NCBI GenBank assembly: GCA_017654935.2
Contig: CM065704.1
Span: forward strand, 18,353,793-18,417,792
DNA length: 64,000 bases
Source of the DNA: Phymorhynchus buccinoides
Taxonomy: Eukaryota; Mollusca; Gastropoda; Neogastropoda; Raphitomidae
Reading direction: 5' to 3'
The notes below the pieces were generated by a model. It was not told the DNA's origin. It did no database searches and saw only the letters and a program-made list of their open reading frames with translations. Below, one piece after another: positions 32,001 to 44,623 of this stretch; position 1 is the stretch's first letter; every line of letters begins with the position of its first letter. Position numbers and translations under genes: made by a program.

Positions 32001-35000
32001 GATTTAATTCCTTCTTAGATGATTACTGTTTCCTGTTTCACCTTTGATTTAATTCCTTCTTAGATGATTACTGTTTCCTGTTTCACCTTTGATTTAATTC
32101 CTTCTTAGATGATTACTGTTTCCTGTTTCACCTTTGATTTAATTCCTTCTTAGATGATTACTGTTTCCTGTTTCAACTTTGATTTAATTCCTTCTTAGAT
32201 GATTACTGTTTCCTGTTTCACCTTTGATTTAATTCCTTCTTAGATGATTACTGTTTCCTGTTTCACCTTTGATTTAATTCCTTCTTAGATGATTACTGTT
32301 TCCTGTTTCACCTTTGATTTAATTCCTTCTTAGATGATTACTGTTTCCTGTTTCACCTTTGATTTAATTCCTTCTTAGATGATTACTGTTTCCTGTTTCA
32401 ACTTTGATTTAATTCCTTCTTAGATGATTACTGTTTCCTGTTTCAACTTTGATTTAATTCCTTCTTAGATGATTACTGTTTCCTGTTTCACCTTTGATTT
32501 AATTCCTTCTTAGATGATTACTGTTTCCTGTTTCAACTTTGATTTAATTCCTTCTTAGATGATTACTGTTTCCTGTTTCAACTTTGATTTAATTCCTTCT
32601 TAGATGATTACTGTTTCCTGTTTCAACTTTGATTTAATTCCTTCTTAGATGATTACTGTTTCCTGTTTCACCTTTGATTTAATTCCTTCTTAGATGATTA
32701 CTGTTTCCTGTTTCAATTTAATTCCTTCTTAGATGATTACTGTTTCCTGTTTCAACTTCCTTAGATGATTACTGTTTCCTGTTTCACCTTTGATTTAATT
32801 CCTTCTTAGATGATTACTGTTTCCTGTTTCACCTTTGATTTAATTCCTTCTTAGATGATTACTGTTTCCTGTTTCAACTTTGATTTAATTCCTTCTTAGA
32901 TGATTACTGTTTCCTGTTTCACCTTTGATTTAATTCCTTCTTAGATGATTACTGTTTCCTGTTTCAACTTTGATTTAATTCCTTCTTAGATGATTACTGT
33001 TTCCTGTTTCACCTTTGATTTAATTCCTTCTTAGATGATTACTGTTTCCTGTTTCACCTTTGATTTAATTCCTTCTTAGATGATTACTGTTTCCTGTTTC
33101 ATCTGATTTAATTCCTTAGATGATTACTGTTTCCTGTTTCACCTTTGATTTAATTCCTTCTTTGATTTAATTCCTTCTTAGATGATTACTGTTTCCTGTT
33201 TCAACTTTGATTTAATTCCTTCTTAGATGATTACTGTTTCCTGTTTCACCTTTGATTTAATTCCTTCTTAGATGATTACTGTTTCCTGTTTCACCTTTGA
33301 TTTAATTCCTTCTTAGATGATTACTGTTTCCTGTTTCACCTTTGATTTAATTCCTTCTTAGATGATTACTGTTTCCTGTTTCACCTTTGATTTAATTCCT
33401 TTTAGATTTAATTTTCCTGTTTCAGATGATTACTGTTTCCTGTTTCAACTTTGATTTAATTCCTTCTTAGATGATTACTGTTTCCTGTTTCAACTTTGAT
33501 TTAATTCCTTCTTAGATGATTACTGTTTCCTGTTTCAACTTTGATTTAATTCCTTCTTAGATGATTACTGTTTCCTGTTTCACCTTTGATTTAATTCCTT
33601 CTTAGATGATTACTGTTTCCTGTTTCAACTTTGATTTAATTCCTTCTTAGATGATTACTGTTTCCTGTTTCACCTTTGATTTAATTCCTTCTTAGATGAT
33701 TACTGTTTCCTGTTTCAACTTTGATTTAATTCCTTCTTAGATGATTACTGTTTCCTGTTTCAACCTTTGATTTAATTCCTTCTTAGATGATTACTGTTTC
33801 CTGTTTCACCTTTGATTTAATTCCTTCTTAGATGATTACTGTTTCCTGTTTCAACTTTGATTTAATTCCTTCTTAGATGATTACTGTTTCCTGTTTCACC
33901 TTTGATTTAATTCCTTCTTAGATGATTACTGTTTCCTGTTTCACCTTTGATTTAATTCCTTCTTAGATGATTACTGTTTCCTGTTTCACCTTTGATTTAA
34001 TTCCTTCTTAGATGATTACTGTTTCCTGTTTCAACTTTGATTTAATTCCTTCTTAGATGATTACTGTTTCCTGTTTCAACTTTGATTTAATTCCTTCTTA
34101 GATGATTACTGTTTCCTGTTTCAACTTTGATTTAATTCCTTCTTAGATGATTACTGTTTCCTGTTTCAACTTTGATTTAATTCCTTCTTAGATGATTACT
34201 GTTTCCTGTTTCACCTTTGATTTAATTCCTTCTTAGATGATTACTGTTTCCTGTTTCAACTTTGATTTAATTCCTTCTTAGATGATTACTGTTTCCTGTT
34301 TCACCTTTGATTTAATTCCTTCTTAGATGATTACTGTTTCCTGTTTCAACTTTGATTTAATTCCTTCTTAGATGATTACTGTTTCCTGTTTCAACTTTGA
34401 TTTAATTCCTTCTTAGATGATTACTGTTTCCTGTTTCAACTTTGATTTAATTCCTTCTTAGATTTATTACTGTTTCCTGTTTCAACTTTGATTTAATTCC
34501 TTCTTAGATGATTACTGTTTCCTGTTTCACCTTTGATTTAATTCCTTCTTAGATGATTACTGTTTCCTGTTTCAACTTTGATTTAATTCCTTCTTAGATG
34601 ATTACTGTTTCCTGTTTCAGATTTAATTCCTTCTTAGATGATTACTGTTTCCTGTTTCACCTTTGATTTAATTCCTTCTTAGATGATTACTGTTTCCTGT
34701 TTCAACTTTGATTTAATTCCTTCTTAGATGATTACTGTTTCCTGTTTCAACTTTGATTTAATTCCTTCTTAGATGATTACTGTTTCCTGTTTCACCTTTG
34801 ATTTAATTCCTTCTTAGATGATTACTGTTTCCTGTTTCAACTTTGATTTAATTCCTTCTTAGATGATTACTGTTTCCTGTTTCATTTGATTTAATTCCTT
34901 CTTAGATGATTACTGTTTCCTGTTTCAACTTTGATTTAATTCCTTCTTAGATGATTACTGTTTCCTGTTTCAATGATTACTGTTTCCTTTGATTTAATTC

Positions 35001-38000
35001 CTTCTTAGATGATTACTGTTTCCTGTTTCACCTTTGATTTAATTCCTTCTTAGATGATTACTGTTTCCTGTTTCACCTTTGATTTAATTCCTTCTTAGAT
35101 GATTACTGTTTCCTGTTTCAACTTTGATTTAATTCCAACTTTGATTTAATTCCTTCTTAGATGATTACTGTTTCCTGTTTCAACTTTGATTTAATTCCTT
35201 CTTAGATGATTACTGTTTCCTGTTTCAACTTTGATTTAATTCCTTCTTAGATGATTACTGTTTCCTGTTTCAACTTTGATTTAATTCCTTCTTAGATGAT
35301 TACTGTTTCCTGTTTCAACTTTGATTTAATTCCTTCTTAGATGATTACTGTTTCCTGTTTCACCTTTGATTTAATTCCTTCTTAGATGATTACTGTTTCC
35401 TGTTTCAACTTTGATTTAATTCCTTCTTAGATGATTACTGTTTCCTGTTTCAACTTTGATTTAATTCCTTCTTAGATGATTACTGTTTCCTGTTTCAACT
35501 TTGATTTAATTCCTTCTTAGATGATTACTGTTTCCTGTTTCACCTTTGATTTAATTCCTTCTTAGATGATTACTGTTTCCTGTTTCACCTTTGATTTAAT
35601 TCCTTCTTAGATGATTACTGTTTCCTGTTTCAACTTTGATTTAATTCCTTCTTAGATGATTACTGTTTCCTGTTTCAACTTTGATTTAATTCCTTCTTAG
35701 ATGATTACTGTTTCCTGTTTCAACTTTGATTTAATTCCTTCTTAGATGATTACTGTTTCCTGTTTCACCTTTGATTTAATTCCTTCTTAGATGATTACTG
35801 TTTCCTGTTTCACCTTTGATTTAATTCCTTCTTAGATGATTACTGTTTCCTGTTTCACCTTTGATTTAATTCCTTCTTAGATGATTACTGTTTCCTGTTT
35901 CAACTTTGATTTAATTCCTTCTTAGATGATTACTGTTTCCTGTTTCAACTTTGATTTAATTCCTTCTTAGATGATTACTGTTTCCTGTTTCACCTTTGAT
36001 TTAATTCCTTCTTAGATGATTACTGTTTCCTGTTTCAGATTTAATTCCTTCTTAGATGATTACTGTTTCCTGTTTCACCTTTGATTTAATTCCTTCTTAG
36101 ATGATTACTGTTTCCTGTTTCAACTTTGATTTAATTCCTTCTTAGATGATTACTGTTTCCTGTTTCAGATTTAATTCCTTCTTAGATGATTACTGTTTCC
36201 TGTTTCACCTTTGATTTAATTCCTTCTTAGATGATTACTGTTTCCTGTTTCACCTTTGATTTAATTCCTTCTTAGATGATTACTGTTTCCTGTTTCAACT
36301 TTGATTTAATTCCTTCTTAGATGATTACTGTTTCCTGTTTCAACTTTGATTTAATTCCTTTGATTTAATTCCTTCTTAGATGATTACTGTTTCCTGTTTC
36401 ACCTTTGATTTAATTCCTTCTTAGATGATTACTGTTTCCTGTTTCAACTTTGATTTAATTCCTTCTTAGATGATTACTGTTTCCTGTTTCAACTTTGATT
36501 TAATTCCTTCTTAGATGATTACTGTTTCCTGTTTCACCTTTGATTTAATTCCTTCTTAGATGATTACTGTTTCCTGTTTCACCTTTGATTTAATTCCTTC
36601 TTAGATGATTACTGTTTCCTGTTTCACCTTTGATTTAATTCCTTCTTAGATGATTACTGTTTCCTGTTTCACCTTTGATTTAATTCCTTCTTAGATGATT
36701 ACTGTTTCCTGTTTCAACTTTGATTTAATTCCTTCTTAGATGATTACTGTTTCCTGTTTCAACTTTGATTTAATTCCTTCTGTAGATGATTACTGTTTCC
36801 TGTTTCACCTTTGATTTAATTCCTTCTTAGATGATTACTGTTTCCTGTTTCAACTTTGATTTAATTCCTTCTTAGATGATTACTGTTTCCTGTTTCAACT
36901 TTGATTTAATTCCTTCTTAGATGATTACTGTTTCCTGTTTCAACTTTGATTTAATTCCTTCTTAGATGATTACTGTTTCCTGTTTCAACTTTGATTAATG
37001 TTTCCTGTTTCAACTTTGATTTAATTCCTTCTTAGATATTTAATTCCTTCTTAGATGATTACTGTTTCCTGTTTCAACTTTGATTTAATTCCTTCTTAGA
37101 TGATTACTGTTTCCTGTTTCAACTTTGATTTAATTCCTTCTTAGATGATTACTGTTTCCTGTTTCACCTTTGATTTAATTCCTTCTTAGATGATTACTGT
37201 TTCCTGTTTCAACTTTGATTTAATTCCTTCTTAGATGATTACTGTTTCCTGTTTCAACTTTGATTTAATTCCTTCTTAGATGATTACTGTTTCCTGTTTC
37301 ACCTTTGATTTAATTCCTTCTTAGATGATTACTGTTTCCTGTTTCAACTTTGATTTAATTCCTTCTTAGATGATTACTGTTTCCTGTTTCAACTTTGATT
37401 TAATTCCTTCTTAGATGATTACTGTTTCCTGTTTCAACTTTGATTTAATTCCTTCTTAGATGATTACTGTTTCCTGTTTCACCTTTGATTTAATTCCTTC
37501 TTAGATGATTACTGTTTCCTGTTTCACCTTTGATTTAATTCCTTCTTAGATGATTACTGTTTCCTGTTTCAACTTTGATTTAATTCCTTCTTAGATGATT
37601 ACTGGTTTCCTGTTTCAACTTTGATTTAATTCCTTCTTAGATGATTACTGTTTCCTGTTTCAACTTTGATTTAATTCCTTCTTAGATGATTACTGTTTCC
37701 TGTTTCAACTTTGATTTAATTCCTTCTTAGATGATTACTGTTTCCTGTTTCATTTGATTTAATTCCTTCTTAGATGATTACTGTTTCCTGTTTCAACTTT
37801 GATTTAATTCCTTCTTAGATGATTACTGTTTCCTGTTTCAACTTTGATTTAATTCCTTCTTAGATGATTACTGTTTCCTGTTTCACCTTTGATTTAATTC
37901 CTTCTTAGATGATTACTGTTTCTGTTTCAACTTTGATTTAATTCCTTCTTAGATGATTACTGTTTCCTGTTTCAACTTTGATTTAATTCCTTCTTAGATG

Positions 38001-40550
38001 ATTACTGTTTCCTGTTTCAACTTTGATTTAATTCCTTCTTAGATGATTACTGTTTCCTGTTTCAACTTTGATTTAATTCCTTCTTAGATGATTACTGTTT
38101 CCTGTTTCAACTTTGATTTAATTCCTTCTTAGATGATTACTGTTTCCTGTTTCAACTTTGATTTAATTCCTTCTTAGATGATTACTGTTTCCTGTTTCAA
38201 CTTTGATTTAATTCCTTCTTAGATGATTACTGTTTCCTGTTTCACCTTTGATTTAATTCCTTCTTAGATGATTACTGTTTCCTGTTTCACCTTTGATTTA
38301 ATTCCTTCTTAGATGATTACTGTTTCCTGTTTCAACCCTTCTTAGATGATTTGTTTCCTGTTTCAATTCCTTCTTAGATGATTACTGTTTCCTGTTTCAA
38401 CTTTGATTTAATTCCTTCTTAGATGATTACTGTTTCCTGTTTCAACTTTGATTTAATTCCTTCTTAGATGATTACTGTTTCCTGTTTCAACTTTGATTTA
38501 ATTCCTTCTTAGATGATTACTGTTTCCTGTTTCAACTTTGATTTAATTCAGATGATTACTGTTTCCTGTTTCAACTTTGATTTAATTCTTTTACTGTTTC
38601 CTGTTTCACCTTTGATTTAATTCCTTCTTAGATGATTACTGTTTCCTGTTTCAACTTTGATTTAATTCCTTCTTAGATGATTACTGTTTCCGGATCAAAC
38701 TGATGTATTCCAGATCCTCCTGTTTCAACTTTGATTTAATTCCTTCTTAGATGATTACTGTTTCCTGTTTCAACTTTGATTTAATTCCTTCTTAGATGAT
38801 TACTGTTTCCTGTTTCACCTTTGATTTAATTCCTTCTTAGATGATTACTGTTTCCTGTTTCAACTTTGATTTAATTCCTTCCTGTAGATGATTACTGTTT
38901 CCTGTTTCAACTTTGATTTAATTCCTTCTTAGATGATTACTGTTTCCTGTTTCAACTTTGATTTAATTCCTTCTTAGATGATTACTGTTTGATTACCTGT
39001 TTCACCTTTGATTTAATTCCTTCTTAGATGATTACTGTTTCCTGTTTCAACTTTGATTTAATTCCTTCTTAGATGATTACTGTTTCCTGTTTCAACTTTG
39101 ATTTAATTCCTTCTTAGATGATTACTGTTTCCTGTTTCAACTTTGATTTAATTCCTTCTTAGATGATTACTGTTTCCTGTTTCAACTTTGATTTAATTCC
39201 TTCTTAGATGATTCTGTTTCCTGTTTCACCTTTGATTTAATTCCTTCTTAGATGATTACTGTTTCCTGTTTCAACTTTGATTTAATTCCTTCTTAGATGA
39301 TTACTGTTTCCTGTTTCAACTTTGATTTAATTCCTTCTTAGATGATTACTGTTTCCTGTTTCACCTTTGATTTAATTCCTTCTTAGATGATTACTGTTTC
39401 CTGTTTCACCTTTGATTTAATTCCTTCTTAGATGATTACTGTTTCCTGTTTCAACTTTGATTTAATTCCTTCTTAGATGATTACTGTTTCCTGTTTCACC
39501 TTTGATTTAATTCCTTCTTAGATGATTACTGTTTCCTGTTTCAACTTTGATTTAATTCCTTCTTAGATGATTACTGTTTCCTGTTTCAACTTTGATTTAA
39601 TTCCTTCTTAGATGATTACTGTTTCCTGTTTCACCTTTGATTTAATTCCTTCTTAGATGATTACTGTTTCCTGTTTCAACTTTGATTTAATTCCTTCTTA
39701 GATGATTACTGTTTCCTGTTTCAACTTTGATTTAATTCCTTCTGTTTCCTGTTTCACCTTTGATTTAATTCCTTCTTAGATGATTACTGTTTCCTGTTTC
39801 ACCTTTGATTTAATTCCTTCTTAGATGATTACTGTTTCCTGTTTCACCTTTGATTTAATTCCTTCTTAGATGATTACTGTTTCCTGTTTCAACTTTGATT
39901 TAATTCCTTCTTAGATGATTAGTTTCATTTGATTCTGATGATTACTGTTTCCTGTTTCAACTTTGATTTAATTCCTTCTTAGATGATTACTGTTTCCTGT
40001 TTCACCTTTGATTTAATTCCTTCTTAGATGATTACTGTTTCCTGTTTCAACTTTGATTTAATTCCTTCTTAGATGATTACTGTTTCCTGTTTCAACTTTG
40101 ATTTAATTCCTTCTTAGATGATTACTGTTTCCTGTTTCAACTTTGAATTTATGATTACTGAGTTCCTGTTTCATTTAATTACTTCTTAGATGATTACTGT
40201 TTCCTGTTTCACCTTTGATTTAATTCCTTCTTAGATGATTACTGTTTCCTGTTTCACCTTTGATTTAATTCCTTCTTAGATGATTACTGTTTCAGGTTTC
40301 AACCTTTTATGTTTCCGTATGATTTAATTCCTTCTTAGATGATTACTGTTTCCTGTTTCAACTTTGATTTAATTCCTTCTTAGATGATTACTGTTTCCTG
40401 TTTCAACTTTGATTTAATTCCTTCTTAGATGATTTTCCTGTTTCTTTGTTTGTTTCCTGTTTCAACTTTGATTTTTTCCTGTTTCAACTTTGATTTAATT
40501 CTTCTTAGATGATTACTGTTTCCTGTTTCAACTTTGATTTAATTCCTTTT
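29001..40550 (+). repeat. 45-bp satellite array, 11.5 kb
   Basis: About 250 units of a 45-bp monomer beginning GATTTAATTCCTTCTTAGAT and continuing GATTACTGTTTCCTGTTTCA then A or C, CTTT. Apart from the A/C site the units are almost identical. About twenty junctions show truncated or shuffled units (for example near 29700, 30680, 32715, 33405, 34965, 37000, 38335, 39920 and 40300). The monomer has no CpG and contains TTTAATTCCTTCTTAG, a good match to a metazoan 3' splice site when read on the + strand. It has stops in all frames. The array lies between the Pro/Gly-rich exons and the ceramide synthase exons, all on +. Confidence 0.98.
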
Positions 40551-40716
40551 AAGTGATGATGGTAATTGTTGATTTGCCTGTTTTGCAACTTGTAATTCAC
40601 CTAAATTGTTTATATGTTTTAATTTTTTCAGACAGGATATTAAAGTGTACTATTACAACTGAAAGAAACTGTTTTTTCTGTCTCAATTTGTTCTTAGATG
40701 TACAAAACATTTTGCT

Positions 40717-40945
40717 CATGTATAAAGCAAATGAGGATGATTTTCGTTGTTTTTTGGTGGAGCAAAACATCTTCATGTATAAAGCAAATGAGGATGATTT
40801 TCGTTGTTTTCTGGTGGAGCAAAACATCTTCATGTATAAAGCAAATGAGGATGATTTTCGTTGTTTTCTGGTGGAGCAAAACATCTTCATGTATAAAGCA
40901 AATGAAAACATGATTTTCGTTGTTTTCTGGTGGAGCAAAACATCT
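40717..40945 (+). repeat. 57-bp tandem repeat, four units
   Basis: CATGTATAAAGCAAATGAGG recurs at 40717, 40774, 40831 and 40888. The 57-bp period gives an open 19-residue repeat (MYKANEDDFRCFLVEQNIF). Two more units lie at 41252-41345. No splice or start signal suggests translation. Confidence 0.95.
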
Positions 40946-41251
40946 TAAAACATCCCAACGGATAATTGCTGCTTGTTTTCCGGATCAAACTGATGGTCCC
41001 TCCCTCAAAATTGGTGTTGTAGTATTTAGGTGCATGATTCAATCCTTCAGTAAGCTGAGTGCCCATAACGCTTCCACATTTGTGTTGCTTCCCTTGTGTT
41101 CCCTTTGTGTACTATGATTTCATGCACCTGTGTTGTTGATTTCAGAGACAAAGGCTCACGGACATTCTGTCTTGGTCTGAAGTGAGTTTTAAAGAACAAG
41201 AGGGAAAAACTGAACACAGCTTACATTTTGCATGCGGCTGGTCGATTTTCG
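40946..41251. other. Unique sequence with a possible microexon
   Basis: Contains TTTCCGGATCAAACTGATG at 40977, which is also found inside the satellite at 38687. A 36-base interval 41146-41181 is bounded by TTGATTTCAG and GTGAGT, but nothing links it to a gene. Confidence 0.35.
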
Positions 41252-41345
41252 TATAAAGCAAATGAGGATGATTTTCGTTGTTTTTTGGTGGAGCAAAACA
41301 TCTTCATGTATAAAGCAAATGAGGATGATTTTCGTTGTTGTTGTT
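41252..41345 (+). repeat. 57-bp repeat, outlying units
   Basis: One full and one partial unit of the 40717 array, ending in TTGTTGTTG. The text GATGATTTTCGTTGTTGTTG then reappears once more near 41549. Confidence 0.9.
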
Positions 41346-41357
41346 TTACCTCTTTTA

Positions 41358-41999
41358 TTAACTCACTAGGGACGAATGAGCCGGATATGGCTCATGGCTC
41401 GCACAACCGTTTAGGACGAATGGTCCGGCTCCGGCTCATAAGAGTTTTCAAGAGGTTTTGATTTCTGGCAAATGTAACCAGCTTTAAAGCAAATGCAGCA
41501 AAACATCATAACCTATTTTCAGTTTGCTTTGACCTTGCCTCTCTTGAAATGAGGATGATTTTCGTTGTTGTTGTTTTACCTCTTTTATGCAGACTTTGCA
41601 TTCAGCTTTGGTTGTAGAGGGTGGGTCAAAGATCGGAATGTGAAATTTTCCTTCTTTCTATGTGTTAGCTGTTTTCGTCAATAGGAGACAAACGACGAAG
41701 GTGTGGAATCTGATATTTTACGATCGTTTAGTGCATGGTGTTGCTAATCTTTTCTGAAAATATTGATGCTTAGCTCTTCATAACTTGGTTTTGGTGATTA
41801 TTTTACGAACCTAGTCAAATGCCACAACCGTTTAGGATGAATGAGCTAAGAGGTTTTGATTTCTGGTATGAAACCAGCTTTCAAGCGCCAACTCGTAACC
41901 TACTTTCAGTTTGCTTTGACCTTGCCTCTCTTGAAATCATTGCATAGTCAGTCCCCACAGAACAAGGGGAAATAATTCGGCCTGTCCCGAGTGAGTTAA
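41358..41999. mobile_element. TTAA-flanked element with TTAACTCACT ends and internal duplication
   Basis: TTAACTCACTAGGGACGA at the left and CTGTCCCGAGTGAGTTAA at the right are inverted ends of a third TTAA family, 642 bp in all. Internally 41400-41548 and about 41821-41939 are homologous (CACAACCGTTTAGGA, AGAGGTTTTGATTTCTGG, TTTGCTTTGACCTTGCCTCT). Between them lies a copy of the left genomic flank (GATTTTCGTTGTTGTTGTTT...CCTCTTTTAT). Confidence 0.7.
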
Positions 42000-42245
42000 A
42001 TGGTAACTTGTGGAGTGTTTTGCTGTTACTAAATTGTTATGTACCTTAGCACACATTTAACAACAACAAATAAGCACGAAGCACCACAATGACTCACTTG
42101 TGCAGGTGTGCCACATTAGTCTTCACAATCTTGTCACTAGGGCCATATAGAGCAAAACTTGACATCATTTCTTTTTTTACATCACAACCTGTTGTAGGCT
42201 TACATAGAGGAATCGAAATAGCATTTACCTTTTGTACTCAGGAAT

Positions 42246-42495
42246 TTAACCCTTTCACCACCAACGTCACATTTTTGCACCACAACGATTTAACTAACAC
42301 CCATGTCACTAAAAGGCATCAAATCAGGGTCTGTTATCCAAAGACCCTGTTCTCTTAATTTTGGGAGGTAAGGATAGGCCTTACTTTAAATATGTCACAG
42401 AAGAATCCCCAATATTACAGACATAATTTTTTCTCTACCCAGGTAAGTTTAATGGAATTTTTTTGCTGAAAAATGGCTGGCGGCGAAAGGGTTAA
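42246..42495 (+). mobile_element. TTAA-flanked piggyBac-type MITE, copy D
   Basis: TTAA at 42246-42249 and 42492-42495. CCCTTTCACCACCAACGTCA at the left and GGCTGGCGGCGAAAGGG at the right. Closest to copy C. Confidence 0.93.
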
Positions 42496-42540
42496 ATAAA
42501 TCCATGAAGCAAAAATAACCACTGATTTCCAACCAACTTG

Positions 42541-42664
42541 TTCTAGTGACTTTTAAATAAAAGCAGTCACTGCAGACATAACGTGATTTTTACCGTTGTG
42601 CAAACATTTGGTAGTGCTTTCCTTTGTAGTTTCTGAGAAAAATTGCTCTGTTAATGTTTTTAAC
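42541..42664 (+). repeat. Dispersed repeat, copy 1 of 2
   Basis: Colinear with 59724-59850: AAAGCAGTCACTGCAGACAT, then AATGTGATTTT-like sequence, then TTGTAGTTTCTGAGAAAA. Same orientation. Family unknown. Confidence 0.75.
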
Positions 42665-42954
42665 CTTTAGCACACTGCATTGTTTTCTGACGTTCCGTAC
42701 TGTGCCACTGCATTCTTTTTGAGGCAGTGAAAAACACGTACACCCACCTGTGTGAAATGATGGCACTGTCAAACCTCTATTTTAAGACTTCAAAAAAGTC
42801 AGGAAAAATTGGTCTGAAACTGGAGGAGTCTTATAACTGAGGTCAGTTTTATGCATAAATTATAGTAAAAAAAACACCCACCCCAAAAAGCGACTGTTTC
42901 TCCAAATTTTCATCTTTAATTAGACTTCTTGCTGGGACTGATAAGGACAATACG
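42665..42954. other. No recognised gene
   Basis: Unassigned sequence between a dispersed repeat and the 64-bp array. Confidence 0.4.
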
Positions 42955-43731
42955 TCACACACAAACTGTTGTCATCATGTACACGTCATTTAGAATTGTG
43001 TTCCACACACACAATACATCACACACAAACTGTTGTCATCGTGTACATGTCATTTAGAATTGTGTTCCACACACACAAACTGTTGTCATCATGTACACAT
43101 CATTTAGAATTGTGTTCCACACACACAATACATCACACACAAACTGTTGTCATCATGTACACATCATTTAGAATTGTGTTCCACACACACAATACATCAC
43201 ACACAAACTGTTGTCATCATGTACACGTCATTTAGAATTGTGTTCTACACACACAATACATCACACACAAACTTGTCATCATGTACACATCATTTAGAAT
43301 TGTGTTCCACACACACAATACATCACACACAAACTGTTGTCATCATGTACACGTCATTTAGAATTGTGTTCTACACACACAATACATCACACACAAACTG
43401 TTGTCATCATGTACACATCATTTAGAATTGTGTTCCACACACACAATACATCACACACAAACTGTTGTCATCATGTACACATCATTTAGAATTGTGTTCC
43501 ACACACACAATACATCACACACAAACTGTTGTCATCATGTACACATCATTTAGAATTGTGTTCCACGCACACAATACATCACACACAAACTGTTGTCATC
43601 ATGTACACATCATTTAGAATTGTGTTCCACGCACACAATACATCACACACAAACTGTTGTCATCATGTACACATCATTTAGAATTGTGTTCCACACACAC
43701 AATACATCACACACAAACTGTTGTCATCATG
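42955..43731. repeat. 64-bp minisatellite, about twelve units
   Basis: The anchor TGTTGTCATCATGTACAC recurs mostly at 64-base spacing (43031, then 43145, 43209, 43335, 43399, 43463, 43527, 43591, 43655, 43719). One unit lacks the 14-base AATACATCACACAC segment. The array is cut by an insertion at 43732 and resumes at 44111. Confidence 0.95.
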
Positions 43732-44110
43732 CGCAGGAGAGATTGTGTTCACTAGAGGGAGGAGGGGGGGGGGGGGGGGTGTGTGTGAATATGTGTCTGT
43801 GAGTGTGAGTACACGTGAGTGCTTTGTGTATGTGAGTGCGCGTGTGTGTATGTGTGTGCGTGCGTGTGCGCGTGTTTGTACAAGTGTATGCTTGAGTAAG
43901 TTTGTGTGCGTTTCAGTGATAATGTGTTTTCTGTGTGTTTGATGAAATGTGTGTGGGTATGTGTGTGTATGTCTGTGTGCAAGAATGCGTTCGTGCGTGT
44001 GTGTCTGTTTTGCGTGTGTGTGCGTGTGTGAGTGTTTCAATACTGATTGTAAAGCGCTTTGTGCTCGATAAAAAGCGCTATATAAATATCCGTTTATTAT
44101 TATTATTATT
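43732..44110 (+). mobile_element. Retroposed insertion with L2-type 3' tail, 6-bp target duplication
   Basis: The array text GTCATCATGTACAC is split here: ATCATG stands on both sides (43726-43731 and 44111-44116). The insert ends with ATTGTAAAGCGCTTTGTGCT...AAAGCGCTATATAAATATCC and (TTA)n, the typical 3' end of L2-clade LINEs and the SINEs they mobilise. Its body is mainly GT-rich repeat and a G run of about 18. The body is too short for a LINE protein, so it is SINE-like or a 5'-truncated LINE. Confidence 0.8.
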
Positions 44111-44201
44111 ATCATGTACACATCATTTAGAATTGTGTTCCACACATACACACGCTCAGCACACATGGCACAGCTCAACACATAGCATAACACACACACG
44201 C

Positions 44202-44240
<39 letters not shown>

Positions 44241-44271
44241 ATAATTATAAATATAAATACTTAATATTAAA

Positions 44272-44273
<2 letters not shown>
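44111..44273. repeat. Resumed 64-bp unit and (CA)n
   Basis: One further minisatellite unit (ATCATGTACACATCATTTAG...), then a CA/CG repeat at about 44190-44240. Confidence 0.85.

Positions 44274-44313
<40 letters not shown>
44274..44313. repeat. (CT)n microsatellite
   Basis: Pure CT repeat of about 40 bases. Confidence 0.95.
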
Positions 44314-44317
<4 letters not shown>

Positions 44318-44578
44318 GAAGGTCTTATAAAATAAGAAATAAAAATAGAATACAACTGCCCCGTCCGAGAACTGATCTATATATGACATCTTTGATATAC
44401 TCGGGCGGTAAACTATGGAACGAGATTCCGGACTATATTAAAACAAAAAGTACCTTGGCATCATTCAAAAGCTGTTATCATGACTATTTATTCAAACAAT
44501 TGTTTCTTGTTTTCACAGTATGTCATTAACAGTATGTGATTGCCTCCCCTTATTCTCTCTCTCTCTCTCTCTCTCTCT

Positions 44579-44623
<45 letters not shown>

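Noticed and set aside
29001..40550. CRISPR-like array
   Set aside because: Units are contiguous 45-bp tandem repeats with no spacers, in animal DNA; this is satellite.
41146..41181. 36-base microexon (RQRLTDILSWSE) between good splice sites
   Set aside because: Its phase does not fit the upstream Pro/Gly-rich exons (a stop results), and no other exon links to it.
43678..44264. Large His/Thr- and Cys/Val-rich frames
   Set aside because: Products of CA/GT repeats and the 64-bp minisatellite.
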